From an uncultured Verrucomicrobiota bacterium (GTDB lineage: Bacteria > Verrucomicrobiota > Verrucomicrobiia > Opitutales > Opitutaceae), in the NCBI GenBank assembly GCA_903919625.1, contig CAIXIZ010000295.1:1-8485 (forward strand): a stretch of DNA of 8,485 bases, read 5' to 3'. Both the position numbers and the translations under genes were made by a program. Shown here piece after piece: positions 1-6,592 of the stretch. Under the pieces are notes generated by a model. The model did no database searches. It saw only the letters and a program-made list of their open reading frames with translations, and was not told the DNA's origin. Position 1 is the stretch's first letter, and every line of letters starts with the position of its first letter.

Positions 1-875
1 AGATGATCTGCGAGGCCTATGCTCTCATGCGTGGCCTGCTCGGCCTCAAGCCGGCCGAGATGGGCGCGATTTTCTCCGAGTGGAACACCGGCAAGCTGGA
101 CAGCTTCCTCATCGAGATCACGGCCGACATCCTGAAGCAGAAGGATCCCGTCACGAAGAAACCCTTCGTGGACGTGGTGCTGGACACCGCCGGCCAGAAG
201 GGCACCGGCAAATGGACCTCGACCAACGCGCTCGACATGGGGGTGCCCGCGCCGACCGTCGCCGAGGCCGTGTTCGCTCGCTGCATCTCCGCCGTCAAGG
301 AGGAGCGCGTCGCCGCCTCGAAAATCCTGAAAGGCCCCGCGAAAAAATACCGCGGCTCAAAAAAGGCGCTCATCGCCGCTATCCACGATGCGCTCTACTG
401 CTCGAAAATCTGCTCCTACGCGCAGGGCTTCCAGCTCATGCGCGAGGCGCAGAAGGAATACAAGTGGAAGCTCAGCTTCGGCGAGATCGCGCAGATTTTC
501 CGCGGCGGCTGCATCATCCGCGCCGCGTTCCTCCAGAAGATCACCGAGGCCTACGCGCGCAATCCCGGCCTCGCGAACTTGCTGCTCGACCCCTATTTCA
601 ACAAGACGGTGCAAAAGGCGCAGGCCAACTGGCGCAAGGTCATCGCCCTCGCGGCCGAGTGCGGCGTGCCCGCGCCGACGTTTGCGAGCGCCCTCGCCTA
701 CTACGACAGCTACCGCTCGGCCCGCCTGCCGGCGAACCTGCTGCAGGCCCAGCGCGACTTCTTCGGCGCGCACACCTACGAGCGCACGGACCAGCCCCGG
801 GGAAAGTTCTTCCACATTGACTGGCCCGAGCCGACGCGCCCGCAGCTGGCGATTGAAAAAGCCGGCGGCCACTGA
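1..875 (+). CDS. gnd: 6-phosphogluconate dehydrogenase, decarboxylating (C-terminal part, 5' end outside window)
   Basis: This cytosolic enzyme of the oxidative pentose phosphate pathway converts 6-phosphogluconate and NADP+ (or NAD+) to ribulose 5-phosphate, CO2 and reduced cofactor. About 290 residues are visible of a family length near 470-480. The N-terminal Rossmann cofactor domain lies upstream of the window, so the ATG at base 3 is an internal Met. Counting from that Met, the family signature VLDTAGQKGTGKW lies at about 59-71 and includes the substrate-contacting Lys66. FRGGCIIRAAFLQKI, YDSYR (234-238) and QRDFFGAHTYER follow; the last carries the Arg251 and His257 that reach into the neighbouring subunit's active site in known structures. 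The all-alpha dimerisation domain is complete and ends at a TGA. The toxin-antitoxin pair follows after a short gap, and no terminator is obvious. The identification is secure; only the start is missing. Confidence 0.96.
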   Translation, partial: MICEAYALMRGLLGLKPAEMGAIFSEWNTGKLDSFLIEITADILKQKDPVTKKPFVDVVLDTAGQKGTGKWTSTNALDMGVPAPTVAEAVFARCISAVKEERVAASKILKGPAKKYRGSKKALIAAIHDALYCSKICSYAQGFQLMREAQKEYKWKLSFGEIAQIFRGGCIIRAAFLQKITEAYARNPGLANLLLDPYFNKTVQKAQANWRKVIALAAECGVPAPTFASALAYYDSYRSARLPANLLQAQRDFFGAHTYERTDQPRGKFFHIDWPEPTRPQLAIEKAGGH

Positions 876-930
876 GCAACGTGGACGGCGGCCCGAGCGG
901 ATGCGCCGCAGTTGCCGGCTGGACAGACCG

Positions 931-1206
931 ATGAAAAGTGTCTCTGTTACACCTATGCCACCCACCGCAGCCATCTCCATCAAGCAGCTCCACGCCAAGA
1001 CCGGCGAGTGGGTTCGCCGCGCCGGCCAGTCCAAGACCCCATTGCCCGTCACCGACCGGGGCCGGCTGGTTGCCGTGCTGGCGGGTGCGAACCTGCCGGT
1101 CCGCGCCCGGCAGCGGACCTTGCTGCCGGCCTATGCCGCGTTGCTGGCGAAAAAGCCGGGCCGTGATGTTCTCGCCGACCTCGACGTCATGCGCGGCGGC
1201 CGCTGA
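931..1206 (+). CDS. Phd/YefM-family antitoxin of a type II toxin-antitoxin pair
   Basis: This small protein (91 aa from this start) resembles Phd/YefM antitoxins, which bind the operon's own promoter through their N-terminus and neutralise the toxin with their C-terminus. The visible signature is the N-terminal stretch ISIKQLHAKTGEWVRRAGQS followed by PVTDRGRLVAVLAG, the beta-alpha layout of the family's DNA-binding fold. The C-terminal tail is basic and ends in LADLDVMRGGR, as in many antitoxins paired with PIN toxins. Its stop is only 2 nt before the toxin ATG, so the two are almost certainly translated together. The start is uncertain: in-frame ATGs at 901, 931 and 955 all lack a convincing Shine-Dalgarno. 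931 is chosen as a compromise, while 955 gives the most family-like N-terminus (83 aa). Family assignment is from motif and context, not alignment. Confidence 0.8.
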   Translation: MKSVSVTPMPPTAAISIKQLHAKTGEWVRRAGQSKTPLPVTDRGRLVAVLAGANLPVRARQRTLLPAYAALLAKKPGRDVLADLDVMRGGR

Positions 1207-1208
1207 CC

Positions 1209-1640
1209 ATGCTGTTCTGCGACACGTCCACGCTGGCGAAGTATTATGTCCCTGAGAAAGAATCCGCCGCCGTGCGGACGCGGCTCGATGCGGAAGACCG
1301 GGTGATGATGTCCGAACTGGCGCGGGCCGAGCTGATGGGCGTTTTCCACCGGCGGCTGCGGGAGCAAAAATGGGCGCGAAACGAGTTTCAGGCGGCCGTA
1401 CGCCAGTTCAACAAGGACGACCTCGGCGGGTATTGGTCGTGGGCGCCGCTCGATGGCGTGATCGCCGGACAGGCGGCGCAGACTTACATCTCGCTGCCTG
1501 CCGACGTATTCCTCCGTACGGCCGACTGCCTGCAACTTGTCACCGCGATTCACCATAATTTTTCTGAAATTCACACGCACGACGCCCATCAGATCAAGGC
1601 GGCGGCAGCTTTGGGATTAAAGCCCGTGACGCTCGCCTGA
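1209..1640 (+). CDS. PIN-domain ribonuclease toxin (VapC-like)
   Basis: This 143-aa protein has the length and motif order of PIN-domain toxins, Mg2+-dependent RNases that in characterised cases cut tRNA or rRNA and stop growth. The acidic metal-binding residues are in place: Asp5 in the opening strand (LFCDTSTLAKYYVPE), Glu41 in SELARAEL, Asp106 in LRTADCLQLVTA and Asp125 in HTHDAHQ. The end of the domain, AAALGLKPVTL, is also typical. With a full active-site set it looks functional. It begins 2 nt after the antitoxin stop, with a GGCGG about 9 nt upstream inside the antitoxin's last codons, so translational coupling is likely. The 3' end is visibly more AT-rich than its neighbours, which fits the mobility of such modules but is weak evidence of transfer. 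The RNA target cannot be read from sequence. Confidence 0.86.
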   Translation: MLFCDTSTLAKYYVPEKESAAVRTRLDAEDRVMMSELARAELMGVFHRRLREQKWARNEFQAAVRQFNKDDLGGYWSWAPLDGVIAGQAAQTYISLPADVFLRTADCLQLVTAIHHNFSEIHTHDAHQIKAAAALGLKPVTLA

Positions 1641-1685
1641 GTCCTCGAGCCCAACGTCCTCAGGGGGAAAGGGCGCTCACACCGG

Positions 1686-1704
1686 CGAGGGATTCCGCCC
1701 CTCG
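1686..1704. terminator. possible bidirectional terminator hairpin in the convergent gap
   Basis: The 121-nt gap between the PIN toxin (+) and the ABC-F gene (-), which converge here, holds a perfect 6-bp stem CGAGGG/CCCTCG with a 7-nt loop. There is no T-tract on either side, so an intrinsic terminator is only a guess from position. The rest of the gap (1641-1685 and 1705-1761) shows nothing recognisable. Confidence 0.25.
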
Positions 1705-1761
1705 ACATCCAGCGTGGGCGGCTCGCACCAAAATTCGACCCGCCCGGTTGGTCGCCGGCGG

Positions 1762-3588
1762 TCATTTCTGGGCGGAACGGGCCGCCTCCAACTCCTCCCA
1801 GCGGGCAAAGGACTTCGCGTGCTCCGCCTCGATGGTGTCGAGCCGCGCCTTCACTTCCGCGAACTTGGCCGCCTCGGATTTGTAGAACGCCGGATCGGCG
1901 AGCTTCGCCGTGAGCTGCGTTTGCTCGGTCTCCAGTTTTTCGATCAGGGCCGGCAGCGTTTCGAGTTCGCGCTGCTCCTTGTTGGTGAGTTTGCGGGCCT
2001 TCGCGGCGGGCTTCTGCTGCTGGAGCGGCCTGGCCTCAGGACGCTCTGGACGCGTGGGCATCAACGCACTCGGGCTTCCCGTCTGCTTTTTCTTCTCCGC
2101 CAGCCAGTCGCTGTAGCCGCCGACAAAGTCACCGATCTGGCCGTCGCCCTCAAACACCAGCGAGCTCGTCACCACTTCGTCGAGAAATTCGCGGTCATGG
2201 CTGACCAGCAGCACGGTGCCGGGAAACTCCACGAGCAAATCCTCCAGCAGGTCGAGCGTCTCGATGTCGAGGTCGTTGGTCGGCTCATCGAGGACGAGCA
2301 CATTGGCGGGTTTGGTGAACAGGCGGGCGAGCAGGAGCCGGTTGCGTTCGCCGCCGGAGAGCACGCGCGCCGGGGTGCGGGCCCGGTCGGGGGTGAAAAG
2401 AAAATCCTGCAGATAGCTGATGACGTGCCGTGTGCGGCCGTCCACGGTGATGTGCGTGTTGCCGTTGGCGATGTTGTCGGCGACGGTGCGGTTGTCCTCG
2501 ATTTGCGCACGGAGCTGGTCGTAGTACACGACCTCCAGGTTCGTGCCGTGTTTGATGACCCCGCCGGTGGGGGCGAGCTGGCCGAGCAGGAGCTTGATCA
2601 AGGTGGTCTTGCCCGCGCCGTTGGGACCGATGAGGCCGATCTTGTCACCCCGGATGATGGTGGTGGTGAGGTCACGCACCAGCACACGGCCGTCGGGATA
2701 GGCGAAGGACATGTTTTCCACGTCCACCACCTTGACCCCGCTGGGGGTGGCATCGCCCAGGCGGAGGGTGACATTGCCCACCTTGGCGCGGCGGGCGCGA
2801 CGCTCCGCCCGCAGGGCGGCGAGCTGTTCGAGGCGGGCTCCGGCACGCTTGCGCTGCGCCGAAGGTTTGCGGCGCGCCCACTCCTCCTCCTGCGCGAGTT
2901 TCTTGTCGGCCAGCTCCCGGCGGCGTTCCTCGGCCTCCAGGCGTTCCTGGCGGCGTAACAGGAAAGTGTCATAGTCGCAGTCCCAGTTGGTGATGACGCC
3001 GCGGTCGAGCTCGACGATCCGGGTGGCGAGCTTTTTCAAAAAAGCCCGGTCATGGGTGACAAAGAAGAGGCCGATTTTCTGGGCGAGCAGAAATTCCTCG
3101 AGCCAGAGGATCGCCGCCAGGTCCAGATGGTTGGTCGGCTCGTCGAGCAGCAGCAGATCGGGCTGGCTGGCGAGGGCGCGGGCGAGCAGCACCCGGCGTT
3201 TCAGCCCGCCGGAGAGGGTGGAAAACTCCGCCTGCGGATCGAGGCCCGTCTGGCTGAGCAGGTCCTCCAGCCGCACATCGCGCTGCCAGTCCTCCTCATG
3301 GGAATCGGCGGAGCGAAGGCCGGCGGCGACGAGGTCATGGACGTTGCCCCGCAGATCGGCCGGCACTTCCTGCACCAGGCGCGCAAAATGGGCGCCCGGC
3401 TGGCGGAACACCTGGCCGGTGTCGGATTTCACCTCGCCGACGATGAGCTTCATCAGCGTGGACTTGCCGGCCCCGTTGCGCCCGAGCAGGCAGACGCGTT
3501 CGCCGGCATCGACCTGAAAATTGACATGGTCAAGCACGGGCGGGCCACCGAAGGCGTGGGAAACATCAAGCAAGCTGAAAAGCGCCAT
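1762..3588 (-). CDS. uup: ABC-F family ATPase, Uup type
   Basis: This 608-aa protein has two fused ABC ATPase domains and no membrane segments, as in ABC-F proteins, which act on the ribosome rather than in transport. Domain 1 has Walker A GRNGAGKS (36-43), signature LSGG (125-128), Walker B LLLLDEP (145-151), NHLD (153-156) and switch His179. Domain 2 has Walker A GPNGAGKT (321-328), LSGGERNR (410-417), Walker B LVLDEP (431-436) and His464. The highly charged linker between them (about 212-270) is rich in Arg and Glu. The C-terminal extension carries RKLTNKEQRELETLP followed by a helical, coiled-coil-like segment to the end, the hallmark of Uup rather than EttA. E. coli Uup is of similar length and is linked to transposon precise excision and ribosome function. 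ATG 3588 has a GGTGGG 5 nt upstream. It lies 63 nt downstream of the PEP-CTERM gene on the same strand and may share its transcript. Confidence 0.93.
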   Translation of the reverse strand: MALFSLLDVSHAFGGPPVLDHVNFQVDAGERVCLLGRNGAGKSTLMKLIVGEVKSDTGQVFRQPGAHFARLVQEVPADLRGNVHDLVAAGLRSADSHEEDWQRDVRLEDLLSQTGLDPQAEFSTLSGGLKRRVLLARALASQPDLLLLDEPTNHLDLAAILWLEEFLLAQKIGLFFVTHDRAFLKKLATRIVELDRGVITNWDCDYDTFLLRRQERLEAEERRRELADKKLAQEEEWARRKPSAQRKRAGARLEQLAALRAERRARRAKVGNVTLRLGDATPSGVKVVDVENMSFAYPDGRVLVRDLTTTIIRGDKIGLIGPNGAGKTTLIKLLLGQLAPTGGVIKHGTNLEVVYYDQLRAQIEDNRTVADNIANGNTHITVDGRTRHVISYLQDFLFTPDRARTPARVLSGGERNRLLLARLFTKPANVLVLDEPTNDLDIETLDLLEDLLVEFPGTVLLVSHDREFLDEVVTSSLVFEGDGQIGDFVGGYSDWLAEKKKQTGSPSALMPTRPERPEARPLQQQKPAAKARKLTNKEQRELETLPALIEKLETEQTQLTAKLADPAFYKSEAAKFAEVKARLDTIEAEHAKSFARWEELEAARSAQK

Positions 3589-3637
3589 GGAAACCCACCA
3601 CGAGAATGGCTGTGGCCGGGGAAAGCAATGCCGGCGT

Positions 3638-3652
3638 GCCGGCCGGCCCGGC
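3638..3652. repeat. 15-bp GC-rich direct repeat, copy 1
   Basis: GCCGGCCGGCCCGGC occurs here, overlapping the last base of the PEP-CTERM gene, and again identically at 4298-4312 beyond that gene's 5' end. The unit contains internal palindromes, so on the minus strand this copy could also fold as a hairpin between the PEP-CTERM gene and the ABC-F gene. No T-tract follows. Confidence 0.5.
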
Positions 3653-4251
3653 TATCCCTCCCGGAGACTGCGCCGGCGCCGCCACCCGATGCCGAGCATG
3701 GCCAGCCCGAGCAGGGCGGCGCCAGCCGCCGGCTCCGGGATGGCCGAGACCGTTTCGGAGAACCGCACCTCATCGACAAAAATATAGCCGCCGACGTTGG
3801 TGAGATCCACTTCCAGGGTGTTGCCGGTCCAAGTCCCGTCGAAGTTGAGAAACGCGCGGGTCTGTTCGGGCACCGCATCTGGCGCGATTGTAAAATTCGT
3901 GCCGTTGATCATGACGCTGCCAGGCAGGACCACATTGTCGCCCAAATCGTCCCGGTTAAACCCAATCTGCACTTCATGGACGGTCGGGCTGCCTGTGAAA
4001 GTGAACGTCAGGGCGGAATCGGTCGTCCAAGCCACCCACTCATCGGCAGCTCCATTGCCCAGGTCGGTTTGCCACGCATCAACGCCCAGCACCCCGTCGG
4101 TCAGTTTTGAAGGGGGCGTGGTGTCAAAATAGGTGAACAGTCCGGTGCTGCCGGCCGAGGACTCGGCATACGAGATTGGCGCAACGGACTGGGCGCGGCT
4201 GCCCAAGGCACCCGCGAACCACATGGCCAGCAGAGATGCGACGCGTCGCAT
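3652..4251 (-). CDS. secreted PEP-CTERM sorting domain protein with discoidin-like beta-sandwich
   Basis: This 199-aa protein has no assigned enzymatic function. It opens with a short signal peptide (MRRVASLLAMWFAGALGSRA, likely cleaved after Ala20). It ends with a classic PEP-CTERM tail: PEP at 172-174, a hydrophobic helix of about 16 residues and an RRRR cluster (191-194). Such tails are recognised and processed by an exosortase at the inner membrane, and the proteins are usually linked to exopolysaccharide or the cell surface. The middle part is beta-rich, with KLTDGVLG, a DEWVAW segment and YIFVDEVRF near its end, a pattern like discoidin (F5/8 type C) or carbohydrate-binding jelly rolls; this fold is inferred. 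The frame stays open upstream to 4395, but the extension is arginine-rich and would bury the signal peptide, so ATG 4251 is chosen. No clear Shine-Dalgarno is seen. No exosortase gene is in the window. Confidence 0.85.
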   Translation of the reverse strand: MRRVASLLAMWFAGALGSRAQSVAPISYAESSAGSTGLFTYFDTTPPSKLTDGVLGVDAWQTDLGNGAADEWVAWTTDSALTFTFTGSPTVHEVQIGFNRDDLGDNVVLPGSVMINGTNFTIAPDAVPEQTRAFLNFDGTWTGNTLEVDLTNVGGYIFVDEVRFSETVSAIPEPAAGAALLGLAMLGIGWRRRRSLREG

Positions 4252-4297
4252 GGGCCAACGCTCATGCCCCGGGCAACGGGCTGTCAAAAGGAAAAGC

Positions 4298-4312
4298 GCC
4301 GGCCGGCCCGGC
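4298..4312. repeat. 15-bp GC-rich direct repeat, copy 2, with overlapping hairpin
   Basis: This is an exact copy of the unit at 3638-3652, in the divergent gap between the PEP-CTERM gene (-) and panB (+). It overlaps a longer inverted repeat: GGCCGGC (4301-4307) and GCCGGCC (4316-4322), a perfect 7-bp stem with an 8-nt loop. The remainder of the 143-nt gap should hold the promoters of both flanking genes, but none stands out. Confidence 0.5.
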
Positions 4313-4394
4313 CCAGCCGGCCTGGAGCGGGCAAAGGCGGCCCTGGAAACACGGTTGGCTTTTGCGCGCAAATGTGAAAGGCTGGCGGGCCGCA

Positions 4395-5183
4395 ATGAAA
4401 TCCATCCTCGAGTTCAAGGCCCGCAAGCCGGCCGGGGCCAAAATCAGCATGGTCTCGGCCTACACCCATTGGGAGGCCCGCTTCCTTGCCACGTCGCCGG
4501 TGGACTGCATCCTGGTGGGTGACAGCCTCACCGTCGTGCTCGATGGCGATCCGCTGACGTTTGCCGCCACGACGGAGATCATGGCCCGCCACACCCGCGC
4601 CGTGGCGCGAGGCGCAGGCGGCAAGCTGGTGATCGCCGATTTTCCCTTTCTTGCCGCGCGGCGGGGCGTGGGGTATGCCGTGGATTGCGCCGCCGAACTT
4701 TTGCGCGTCGGCGCGAACGCCGTGAAAATTGAAGGGGTGGACGGCCATGAGGACGTGCTCGCCCATCTCGTGCAGTCAGGAGTGCCGGTGCTCGGCCATA
4801 TCGGCCTCACGCCCCAGTCGATTCACGCGCTCGGCGGCTACCGGGTGCAGGGGAAAAATGAAGCCGCGGCCACCGATCTCGTCCGCCAGGCGCACGCGGC
4901 CGAGGCCGCCGGCTGTTTTGGGCTGGTGTTGGAATGCATGCCGCCGGAGGTGGCGCGGGAGATTACGGCGGCCGTGGGCATCCCGACCATTGGCATCGGC
5001 GCGGGTGCGGACACGGACGGACAGGTGCTGGTGTTTCACGATTTGCTGGGCCTTAATCCGCATTTCAACACCCGCTTCATGCGGCGCTTTGCCGACGGCG
5101 CGACGGTGGTCGCCGATGGGCTGGCCGCATATGCCGAGGCCGTCGCCAAGGGCAAGTACCCGGGAAAAAAGGAAAGCTACTGA
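4395..5183 (+). CDS. panB: 3-methyl-2-oxobutanoate hydroxymethyltransferase (ketopantoate hydroxymethyltransferase)
   Basis: PanB transfers a hydroxymethyl group from 5,10-methylene-tetrahydrofolate to 2-oxoisovalerate, giving ketopantoate, the first committed step of the pantoate branch. The 262-aa length matches the family (E. coli 264). The TIM-barrel motifs appear in order: KISMVSAY, ILVGDS with metal ligand Asp43, VIADFPF with Asp82, VKIEG with Lys111 and Glu113, GHIGLTPQS, and LVLECMP with catalytic Glu180. All key residues are present, so it should be active. The loop after VGDS reads LTVVLDGDPLTFAATTEIM, shorter than the usual LGMVVLGYDDTLPVT, so it belongs to a divergent branch of PanB. 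The frame extends upstream to 4176, but homology starts at ATG 4395, which has GGCGGG 5 nt upstream. It is first in the pantothenate/CoA cluster and ends 4 nt before coaC. Confidence 0.95.
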   Translation: MKSILEFKARKPAGAKISMVSAYTHWEARFLATSPVDCILVGDSLTVVLDGDPLTFAATTEIMARHTRAVARGAGGKLVIADFPFLAARRGVGYAVDCAAELLRVGANAVKIEGVDGHEDVLAHLVQSGVPVLGHIGLTPQSIHALGGYRVQGKNEAAATDLVRQAHAAEAAGCFGLVLECMPPEVAREITAAVGIPTIGIGAGADTDGQVLVFHDLLGLNPHFNTRFMRRFADGATVVADGLAAYAEAVAKGKYPGKKESY

Positions 5184-5187
5184 GTCC

Positions 5188-5751
5188 ATGGCTGCGGCGC
5201 GCAAACCCCGGCTGCTCTTTTTGCTGAGCGGCTCCATCGCCTGCTACAAGGCCTGCCACGCCATCTCGCGTCTGGTGCAGGCCGGCATCGAGGTGCGGAC
5301 CGTCGTCACTCCGGCGGCATTGCGCTTCGTCGGCGCAGCCACCCTGGAGGGGCTGACCGGCGCGCCGGTGTTCAGCGATGTCTGGACGGAAGGCCGCGCC
5401 ATGGACCACATCAATCTGGCCCGCTGGGCCGACCTCGCGCTCGTCTGTCCCGCCACCGCCAACACCCTGAACCGCCTGGCCGCCGGCCTGGCGGATGATC
5501 CGGTCGGCACGTTATTTCTCGCCTGGGAACTCAAGCACAAGCCTTGGTGGGTGGCGCCTGCGATGAACCAGGCCATGCTGGCGCATCCGGCCACCCAGGC
5601 CTCCCTGGCGCGGCTCGGCGCAATGAATGTGCGGGTGCTTCAGCCGGGCACCGGCGCCTTGGCCTGCGGCGAACAGGGCGAGGGCCGGCTGATCGAGCCC
5701 GAGCAGATCGTGACCGAGGTGCTGCTGGCGCTTGGGCCGAAAATTGCCTGA
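5188..5751 (+). CDS. coaC: phosphopantothenoylcysteine decarboxylase, stand-alone flavoprotein
   Basis: CoaC is an FMN enzyme that decarboxylates 4'-phosphopantothenoylcysteine to 4'-phosphopantetheine, the third step from pantothenate to CoA. The 187-aa protein matches the N-terminal half of bacterial CoaBC (Dfp). It shows the FMN-binding start LLFLLSGSIACYKA (9-22), catalytic His74 in DHINLARWADL, CPATANTLNRLAAGLADD (87-104), the PAMN motif with Asn127, and the substrate-clamp segment GALACGEQGEGRL with Cys160. The PAMN motif is followed by QAML where many homologues have a Trp in place of this Leu; this is minor. The start ATG lies 4 nt after the panB stop with GGAAAG 11 nt upstream, so coupling to panB is likely. 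The ligase half is a separate gene downstream in another frame. Nothing suggests a decayed fusion, because both halves are complete. Confidence 0.92.
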   Translation: MAAARKPRLLFLLSGSIACYKACHAISRLVQAGIEVRTVVTPAALRFVGAATLEGLTGAPVFSDVWTEGRAMDHINLARWADLALVCPATANTLNRLAAGLADDPVGTLFLAWELKHKPWWVAPAMNQAMLAHPATQASLARLGAMNVRVLQPGTGALACGEQGEGRLIEPEQIVTEVLLALGPKIA

Positions 5752-5843
5752 CGGGATGACATCCTTATGCCGGTGTTAAAGCCAGCCCGGGGCCGAACCG
5801 AATCCGCCATGGCCCGGCCAACATTTCAATCCCGGCTTCCGTC

Positions 5844-6494
5844 GTGAAAATTCTCATCACTTCCGGGGCGACCCGTGAACCGATCGACGAGGTGCGCTAC
5901 CTGTCCAACCTCAGCACCGGGACGACCGGCGCGGCCTTGGCCGACGCCCTGGCCATCCGCGGTCACGCCATCACTCTCCTCGCCGGCACCGGGGCGGTCA
6001 GGCCGGCTGCCGTAAGCCAGACGGCCACTTTTTCCTCAACCGCCGACTTGCAGGCGCAACTCAGGCGGCGGGTTGCCTCCGGCGGGTACGATGCGGTCAT
6101 TCACTGCGCCGCCGTGGCCGACTATGCGCTTGCCCATATCGCCCGGGGGAAACTTTCCTCCCGCCGCCGCAGCCTCACGCTCCGGCTCGTGCCGACGCCC
6201 AAGCTGCTGTCGCAGATCAAGTCCTTCGCCCGCCGCCGTGCCGTGCCGCTGGTCATCGGCTTCAAGCTCACCGCCGGAGCATCTGCCGCGGACCGGGCTG
6301 CCGCGGTCGCCCGGCTTTTTGCCACCGGGACGGTGGACGCGGCCATTCAGAATGACGTGGCTGGACTGGCCGCCGGCGTGGCCCGTCCATTCCGCGCCTA
6401 TGTCCCGGGACGGGTTCGGCCGGAACAATTGGCCGGCCTGCCCGCGCTGGCGGCGTGGCTGGATAAATTTATTTCCGGCCGGCCGCCAGTGTAG
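5844..6494 (+). CDS. coaB: phosphopantothenate-cysteine ligase, stand-alone
   Basis: CoaB joins 4'-phosphopantothenate to cysteine through a nucleotide-activated acyl intermediate (CTP in most bacteria), giving the substrate of CoaC. The 216-aa protein shows ILITSGATREPIDEVRYLSNLSTG, with Arg18 and Asn22 of the conserved loop, then HCAAVADY (87-94), GKLSS with Lys103, PTPKLLSQIK, GFKL (139-142) and the QNDV strand near the end. GFKL, rather than the GFAAET of fused Dfp proteins, is what I recall from monofunctional CoaB of streptococci and enterococci (sometimes called type II). The start is GTG: no in-frame ATG lies nearby, and MKILITSG is the expected beginning. No Shine-Dalgarno is visible. 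The 92-nt gap after coaC (5752-5843) holds a short inverted repeat (GGAT/ATCC) but no clear promoter or terminator. Activity seems intact. Confidence 0.92.
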   Translation: MKILITSGATREPIDEVRYLSNLSTGTTGAALADALAIRGHAITLLAGTGAVRPAAVSQTATFSSTADLQAQLRRRVASGGYDAVIHCAAVADYALAHIARGKLSSRRRSLTLRLVPTPKLLSQIKSFARRRAVPLVIGFKLTAGASAADRAAAVARLFATGTVDAAIQNDVAGLAAGVARPFRAYVPGRVRPEQLAGLPALAAWLDKFISGRPPV

Positions 6495-6509
6495 GTTGAG
6501 TCGCTGGCC

Positions 6510-6519
6510 TTGCCGGCAA
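6510..6519. repeat. 10-bp perfect palindrome in the coaB-panD gap
   Basis: TTGCCGGCAA is a perfect palindrome lying 15 nt after the coaB stop and about 73 nt before the panD start. It could be an operator half-turn or a chance occurrence in GC-rich DNA. The rest of the 98-nt gap shows no promoter or terminator that I can support. Confidence 0.3.
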
Positions 6520-6592
6520 CAAGACCGATTCCCCCTGCATCTCGCGCTTGCGCCGGCCCGCCGCGCCCGCCAGCCTCGCCGCCCTTTCCACC

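Noticed and set aside
357..1052. Open frame of 231 codons on the - strand opposite gnd
   Set aside because: It overlaps conserved 6-phosphogluconate dehydrogenase sequence and runs into the antitoxin gene without any domain of its own.
1714..2958. Long open frame on the + strand (414 codons) opposite the ABC-F gene
   Set aside because: It is a mirror of the GC-rich uup gene. The opposite strand encodes clear ABC motifs, and this frame shows no recognisable domain.
3052..4110. Open frame of 352 codons on the + strand across uup and the PEP-CTERM gene
   Set aside because: It spans two well-supported minus-strand genes and the gap between them, with low-complexity translation and no motif.
4259..4287. 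Consensus -35 TTGACA on the - strand upstream of the PEP-CTERM gene
   Set aside because: At 17-nt spacing the -10 position reads TGAGCG, far from consensus, and the implied start would give a nearly leaderless mRNA. One hexamer alone is not enough.
4252..4395. N-terminal extension of the PEP-CTERM frame up to 4395
   Set aside because: The extension is Arg/Pro-rich and would place the signal peptide internally; it also covers the divergent promoter region of panB.
5188..6494. coaC and coaB as a single coaBC broken by a frameshift
   Set aside because: Both products are complete with proper ends, separated by 92 nt, and CoaB carries the stand-alone-type GFKL motif, so a genuine two-gene arrangement is more likely.
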